A stretch of 64,000 nucleotides of DNA, taken from assembly GCA_033675265.1 (NCBI GenBank), contig JAUJYZ010000523.1, forward strand, positions 99,501-163,500, read 5' to 3'. Made by a program: the position numbers and the translations under genes. The notes under the pieces were generated by a model, which saw nothing but the letters and a program-made list of their open reading frames with translations, did no database searches and had not been told where the DNA came from. Of this stretch, positions 57,886-64,000 are shown one piece after another (position 1 is the first letter of the stretch; every line of letters begins with the position of its first letter). This stretch comes from Actinostola sp. cb2023. Taxonomy: Eukaryota > Cnidaria > Anthozoa > Actiniaria > Actinostolidae.

Positions 57886-59168
57886 TTTACAGCACGAAGC
57901 GCAAATGTATGACCACCTATAATGTATTCGCATACTTTCGTCTCTGCCATTATCCAATCAGTTTTGCAGGATTGTCTTATCTTATCTCTGATCTAACGGC
58001 TATTTGGAGGATGGCGAGACAAAACTATAAGAATACATTAAACAGATCATCTGATAGAGTGCGGGGGAAAATGAAAATAGTGCGAATTTTTTTGAAAATA
58101 GTGCGGAATAGTGCGAAAATTTAAATTGGCATATTTAGAGAGTTTAATTTATTTGAAATACATATTTTTATTGTCAGTAATTCCTGTGTTGTCTTAAGAG
58201 TCTGCTGCTTAGCTGCACCGGACTTCTTAGCTACCTCCACGTTTCTTTTGTGAGATGAACTCTCAAGGTGCCTTTCAATGACAAATTTCCTTAAGTGATC
58301 TATCACAATATTGCACGAAGAACAAAACATCAATGTCGTTATCAGCATGAAATGTTCCATTAGCATTCTGACTAGCTCTGTCTTTGGCAATGATCTTTGC
58401 AGGAAGATGTGCATTCTTTTTTTTGCTTGTTGATGGCTCTTAATTATAAACTACAAATTTATCCATATTTACATGTACATGCACAACTGAAAAAAAACAC
58501 GTCTTCAAAAGGTGCCGCCAACAACATCCTGATTTGTATTGACAACAACAACAATTGTTTTATTTAGCACCTGAATTGGATACAGTATTATACAGTACTA
58601 TATGACATATTAAAAGGTTAAGCTGGCTAATTACAATAACCACAAGGTTTATCTAAGTAATTAGCTGATTAAAGTACAGTGAATATAAAAAGTCGGGCAA
58701 TTCAAGTGTTAAACAAATACTATGCAGAATAATTAAGGAAAATAAAATAAATAATCAATTGATAACTGTGATTGGACAAGAATTGACAAAATTCTGCCAA
58801 TCGTAAGCCTTCTTAGAATAAAAACTAGTCTCCAGGATCTTGCAACAAATGCAAAGAACGCCTTGTTGATTTTTGTTCAACATTTGAGAACCTAATTAAG
58901 TAAACTAAGGTGTTTAGATTCTCAAATTCGCCGTAAAAGCAATGAAATCCGCCTAGAAATGACATATTTGGAAGGTAATTTTAGTTCAGAAGAAATATTT
59001 CATGAATTTGGTGATTTATTCTGGTCAATTTTTTGAAATTAGTGCAGAAAACGATCAATAGTGTGATTCAGTGCGATTTTAGGTCAATAGTGCGAAATCA
59101 CACCCTCGCACTCTATCAGATGCTCTGATTAAAGGTGGTCATAGTTGGGAGCTTCGCGCTGTAATTCA
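57886..59168. mobile_element. hAT-like DNA element remnant with nested inverted ends
   Basis: Outer inverted words acagc.cgaagcgc ... gaccacct frame inner ends CTGATAGAGTGCG (58051 and inverse at 59107-59119). Sub-terminal aatagtgcga words recur near both ends, as in hAT elements. It carries a BED-like zinc finger frame. Confidence 0.55.
58121..58414 (-). pseudogene. BED-like zinc finger fragment inside the hAT-like element
   Basis: Reads MFCSSCNIVIDHLRKFVIER then HLESSSHKRNVEVAKKSGAA. The C-x2-C...H-x5-H layout resembles BED fingers of hAT transposases and the related CGGBP1 protein. No catalytic domain follows. Confidence 0.5.
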
Positions 59169-60240
59169 AGTCAACACCAACATGCTTTGTCTTGCAATCA
59201 TTCCTATTTCAGTAACCAGGCACACTTAAAACACATGTACATGTACATACAGTCATGCTCAAAAGGTTGTCCAGATAAAAAGACTACAATATACTACAAT
59301 AAAGTCACATGATTCATTATGTATTCAATTTCCTTGCATGGAATTCCAGGAAATATGAGGGTGTCAAACTCTCAGTCTGAGTCACAGACACATTGTTCTC
59401 TAAAATTATTATTGACTGTAGAAAAAATGCTCTGACCAGAATAGTTGCCTGCCTGAGGTCATTGGCCTGACAGTCCCTATATGTACTTTCAATTGGTGTT
59501 TTTCTTCATCTATCTTACTAATAGATGATATACATGTTTGTAAAATAACACAATTCTAACGCGTGCTGTGATTGGTTAGCTACTATGTTTACATGAGGCT
59601 ATGTAAACACGGCTGAAGAAAACAAACCCACCGCGCGCTCGATTGTCGTCAGTAGCGCGTGCACTTCAACTGAAATTTTATTCAAAAACACAACAGAATC
59701 CTCAACTTTCTTGCCATGTTTGTCGTCATTGTTGTTCTTTTTTAATCAAAAATCCATAGTTTCGGTGTATCGCAATGTTTTCAACACCAGAGTTGAAGAA
59801 ACGTTTGATTTTAAGATTGTTTTAGAGAATACCTGAACTGACGCTTTGACGTGTTTTACTTGATCACAACAAGCTCGAGCTCGGTTCGTATAAAACGAAC
59901 GCTGATTGGCTGTTCAACCCATTTCTGATGTTAGGAGAATTTAGTGTTTGGTTCGGCTAATAAAGTTGATTTATTTCACCTTTAATATAATTTTGCGTCT
60001 CGTAGTCTGTACATGTATGAATGAATGAATGTCCAAGAGAGATATGGAAGTCGTGCAGTGAACAACATATATATATATTCACACCAAACTCTTCTTGTTG
60101 AAATTTCAATAAAATATCGGCATAATCTTAGTACCTGTTATCCAGTATTACATTACACTTTCTATTGTTTACTCCACGGTCACTATGATGTCTTTTCTAT
60201 AACAAAGAAATAATGCTAGACAATCAATCCAATGGTTATA

Positions 60241-60457
60241 GGCTCTGGTATTTAAAGAGACAAACTGGAAGACCCAGATTCTAGGTCGTCAGATATGCAC
60301 ATGCTCAATATTTTCAATAGTTGGCGGACTTCAGCGCAGTTGTCGCCCATGCTCTAACAAAACTTCATCTACATTTCAGTTAAGTTAGAAAACATTGGGC
60401 ATGTGCATATCTGATGACCTAGAATCTGGGTCTTCCGGTTTGTCTCTTACCAGAGCC
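60241..60457. mobile_element. Foldback MITE with GGCTCTGGTA ends
   Basis: ggctctggta...gagacaaactggaagaccca and inverse form arms of about 75 bases, continuing cagatatgcacatgc / gcatgtgcatatctg. The loop is about 65 bases. Confidence 0.8.
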
Positions 60458-60753
60458 TTTGAGAGGTCTGGGTACGACAATGTTAATTATTAACTAAAGA
60501 GATTATATTTTGTTGTGCTCCTGTACTCTATATAGATGACGTCAAAATGTGGTGAAAACAAAAAATATATGCCAGGAGATAAAGTCGAGTGGCATGCCTG
60601 TTGTTTATCCTCCGTTTTGACGTCATCTGTGCATCTACATTGTAAGTTGGAGTACAGTAGTTTCGTGACGGCATCTTTATTGTCTAATAACACACATACG
60701 TGTACGGCCCTCAACATTTCAAAGCATGCGTAATCAATACCAATCATGTAGTA

Positions 60754-61026
60754 CTATGAATAAATGAATAAATGAATGAATGAATAAATGGATAAATGAA
60801 TGAATGAATAAATGAATGAATGAATGAATGGATAAATGAATGAATGAATAAATAATTGAATAAATAAATGAATGAATAAATAAATAAATGAATAAATAAA
60901 TGAATGAATAAATGAATGAATAAATAAATAAATAAATGAATGAATGAATGAATGAATGAATAAATAATTGAATAAATGAATGAATAAATGAATGAATAAA
61001 TGAATAAATAAATGAATAAATAAATG
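60754..61026. repeat. (GAAT/AAAT)n microsatellite
   Basis: Mixed gaat, aaat and gata tetramers over about 270 bases. Minus-strand frames rich in Ile, Phe, His and Ser are repeat translation only. Confidence 0.95.
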
Positions 61027-61029
61027 AGT

Positions 61030-61867
61030 ACCTGTCATGAAATTGGGACCCGTGTCGTGGAATCAAATCCCGCTTGAGGCATATGATTTTTTCCGAACAT
61101 TAATTTGTTCTGTCTAATTATACTCATCATATATACATTCAAACCTCACTGTATTAAGCAGACATGTAATAAAAGCAGTCACCCTCTATTAAGGGGTCAG
61201 TTATAAAAGTCCCGAAATTTTCTCCTCATATTTACTGTAAATGTGACCTCTATTAAAAGGCCCCAATGAGGCGCTTTTATTGTCTCTGACCTGTATTAAA
61301 CGGTCACCTCGTAAACACGAAACAAATTAAAATACAATTTAGATGTCAGATTCAGCAAATTCATTCATTTCAGCAGTCAAAACTATGATTTCAGCAAATC
61401 TCCTAACTATTGCCTTGCACTGCAAATTTTTCTTTTATGAACTTGTTCTCCAGCCAGATATTGACAAGGAACCTCTAGCCCATATCCTCCGCCTCTGTTG
61501 ACGTGTTTCCCCTTTATGGACATGGAGAGCTTTCTTTGTCACTAAGCAAAGTCAATGACTTCATGACACTGAACTACGAGGCACCAAATCCCAAATAAGC
61601 ATAATGGAGTTCTTTCCCGTTCAGTCCAACGATATGTAGACAATGTACTGCATGTTAGCATTTGTAGTGTTCACAGAAGTTTACATGGATGAAGCCTACG
61701 TACGGGGCCTGCATTTTTTAGACATACTGTATTCGGTTGTTGTTACTGTTCCTTGATGTACATACAAATGTATAGTGTTGGTTTTGTCATCAATAACATA
61801 TTGGGCTGAAATAATATGTTTATTGCCATTAGTATCTCTTATTTTGTGTATTTTCTAAAAACCTCTA
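61030..61867. other. Intronic sequence, no gene recognised
   Basis: The stretch 61140-61330 has repeated ctattaa...ggtcac words resembling a worn pogo-like element. No coding signal was recognised. Confidence 0.35.
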
Positions 61868-61871
61868 TTAA

Positions 61872-62552
61872 GGATACGGTTCACCTTGGTGGGTACGTCT
61901 CGAGAAAAAAAAATGTCCTTATTATTTGACCAATTCCCATCAACTTTACATCATTTTAAAGCTAATAGAATGAAGATCGCCACAATACCGTGATATTTTC
62001 TTTTAAATTAAAAATGGAGACGTCGCGGCTCATTGTTTTGAAAACGACCGTCTCCGTTTGACCGAATTAATAGACCTTGCATTACATCTGACTATATTGA
62101 TCTTTATACCATATTAATCACGACACTTTGACCTGTCAAACTGTGTCAGGCTTTTGTCATATTCAATGCCGATAAAAAGTTATGACGTGTTGACTGAAGA
62201 AGAAACAACATTTATGATTGATTAAACTTCAACACGTCATAACTTTTTATCGGCATTGAATATGACAAAAGCCTGACACAGTTTGACAGGTCAAAGTGTC
62301 ATGATTAATATGGTATAAAGATCAATAGAGTCGGATGTAACGCAAGGTCTATTAATTCGGTCAAACGGAGACGGTCGTTTTCAAAATAATGAGCCGCGAC
62401 GTCTCCATTTTTAATTTAAAAGAAAATATCACGGTATTGTGGCGATCTTCATTCTATTAGCTTTAAAATGATGTAAAGTTGATGGGAATTGGTCAAATAA
62501 TAAGGAATTTTTTTTTTTTTTCGAGACGTACCCGCCAAGGTGAACCGTATCC
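61872..62552. mobile_element. 681-base foldback element flanked by TTAA
   Basis: Arms of about 320 bases (GGATACGGTTCACCTTGGTG and inverse) are nearly identical and leave a centre of about 40 bases. TTAA is at 61868-61871 and 62553-62556. Confidence 0.85.
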
Positions 62553-62556
62553 TTAA

Positions 62557-63555
62557 CCCTTTGACACCCAGAGATTTTTGAGTTTTTTAGCGCTGGACCT
62601 GACCATAGGAAATTTCGATTCCATATAAGGGGTTTCCATGGAAATCTTGACAGTTCTGAAAGCCCACGGGCTCAGGTTCTGACGTAATCTTTCTCTTTTG
62701 GTGAATCTCCTCGAGGAACGGCATCTCGTAGCTACTAGGAGCGGTCAATTTTGCATTTTTAGAGTGTTTATAGCCATTATTCACCACAGAAGCCCCCAGG
62801 ACAGCATCATTAAGCTTGACTGGTGTGGTAGAGACCGTTCTCCTGGAAGAACTCAGGAGTTTAGATACGAATTCACGAACAGATTTCGACTTTGCCGTTT
62901 GGAAATTCAAAATGGCGGACTCAATTGTGAAATCGTCTCTCTGGTCTTTCTGTGGTGGATTCCAGGACCTACAAAGGCATTTTTGGCGACTTTGGACTTG
63001 TAAAGAATGCAACCGGTGCAATATTTTGCCTGTAGGACCGAGTGGCTCGACACTCTATATATTCTTAAAAGAGGGATTTTCGGGGGAGATCTATGCCGAA
63101 ATTCCCGGATGTTTCCCGGCATCCTTTTCGGGCGTGCAGAAGGAAAACACGTGTTAGCGAAAGTGGACCTAAGGAAATGGCTATTGTTCGGCGAGTTAAG
63201 GAAAAGAGAGGGCAAAATTCACGACTATATCAAGAAGAGAGATGGAAGTTTGCTGAGAAAGTGGCGTTTTGTTTCGCAAGGATGTATTTTGGAAGAAAAT
63301 CCAAGTCAAATGTCGTTCATTTTCGAGGTGTAAAATTGCGTCAAAAACACGCATTTTTGATTTTTATGGCAAACAAATTGAACGAATGCCCAGAAATCGG
63401 ACCTGTAAGTGACTTGAGGTTAAAATATGAAGAGTTATCTAGTTGTCACTAATAACTGGCCATGAGATCGATGTTACGAAAATTCAGAAATTTAGAATTT
63501 TTCAAAGCAGTATCGATTTTTACGGGCGGTTTCGGGCGCCGTGGGAGTCAAAGGG
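62557..63555. mobile_element. piggyBac-type non-autonomous element (CCCTTTGAC ends), 999 bases
   Basis: The ends CCCTTTGACACCCA and inverse of TGGGAGTCAAAGGG are bounded by TTAA (62553-62556 and 63556-63559). TTAA-CCC...GGG-TTAA is the piggyBac signature. Internal frames up to 144 codons have no recognised domain. Confidence 0.7.
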
Positions 63556-63559
63556 TTAA

Positions 63560-64000
63560 ATTCAATAATTTTTTTTTTTTTTTTCCACTGACTTGCCATT
63601 TTTCCTACCAAAATCTATTTAAAACATTAAGTCTACCTAAGACGGTTATACATGCCAAATTTTATTTGAAACTGAGCTTGATTGAAGGACTTAGGGGGGG
63701 AGGGTATTTGTTATAGACCTCAAAAGCCCAATTTTACATATAGGTCAAAAAGTCAAAGTTGGGGGAGTGGTCATTGTGAAATTTAGACAGCAGAGAAGAA
63801 TAGTTGTCGTGGATGTTAGTCAGACCAATGGTCACATTCACCCTATGGTGATCCAGGGGGGCAGTGATGCTTGTCACGTGACTAACCCTAGCCCCTAAGC
63901 CAGCCTTCAGTCAAATCTAACCCTAGCTTCCAGAACTTAACCCAAGGGCAAAAAAAAAAATAACCCTCAGCCTGAATTGTTACCCTAACCCTAGTTTTGA
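63560..64000. other. Intronic or upstream sequence with TAACCCT-like words
   Basis: No gene seen. From about 63885 to 63996 there are several ctaaccctag / ttaaccca words, ending gttaccctaaccctag. They are not in a strict array. Confidence 0.4.

Noticed and set aside
60734..61066. Minus-strand ORFs rich in Ile, Phe, His and Ser resembling membrane proteins
   Set aside because: Translation of the (GAAT/AAAT)n microsatellite.
62587..63452. Overlapping ORFs of 100-144 codons on both strands
   Set aside because: They lie inside the CCCTTTGAC/TTAA element, overlap each other on both strands and show no known domain.
63885..63996. Interstitial telomere array
   Set aside because: Only scattered TAACCCT-like words with other text between; no run of perfect repeats.

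Overview
The window is animal genomic DNA, most likely from a marine invertebrate; a cnidarian or similar lineage is a guess from element types only. It is one stretch of a single large host gene on the minus strand. The gene encodes a P4-ATPase (phospholipid flippase) of the ATP8B class. I can follow 28 consecutive exons from 57426 down to 3271. They join in phase with plausible splice sites and give about 787 codons spread over 54 kb. The first exons (N-terminus, TM1-2) lie to the right of the window. The last exons (end of the TM5-TM6 region to the C-terminus) lie to the left. All key P4-ATPase motifs are present: DGET, PISLY, DKTGT, KGAD, TGDK and [11 protein letters not shown]. The last visible intron is a U12-type AT-AG intron; the other visible introns read as GT-AG.

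Everything else is intronic repeat. From left to right: 1-2160 is a decayed LTR retroelement on the minus strand (gag coiled coil, zinc knuckle, MYND-like finger, aspartic protease, primer site). 3488-5582 is a nested palindromic element. 6221-7023 holds three hairpin elements around exon 27. 7804-20033 holds a 60-bp minisatellite and two nearly identical tyrosine-recombinase retrotransposons (SGNH fragment, gag-like, RT-RNase H, YR). The second of these keeps a split direct repeat at its 3' end. 20600-22250 is a 73-bp array, 23820-24815 a 66-bp array and 26440-27180 a 92-bp array. 27645-32476 is a 27-bp array split by a 2-kb foldback transposon. 37449-40255 is a CAGT-rich array, and 43400-46440 is a TG-rich and pentanucleotide array. 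49810-55003 is a partial-exon array holding a 4.65-kb foldback element flanked by TTAA. 57880-59170 is a hAT-like fragment. 61872-63555 holds two abutting TTAA-flanked elements.

Two themes stand out. First, tandem arrays repeatedly start at, or are built from, exon-intron boundaries of the flippase gene: exons 5, 20, 21, 23 and 26. Two of these arrays carry copies of the 3' splice site plus the first codons of the exon. Second, many of the palindromic elements are flanked by TTAA, the target used by piggyBac and Kolobok transposases, and one has a readable empty site inside the window. The very long ORFs over the arrays are by-products of repeat periods divisible by three, or of low-complexity sequence, and are not genes.
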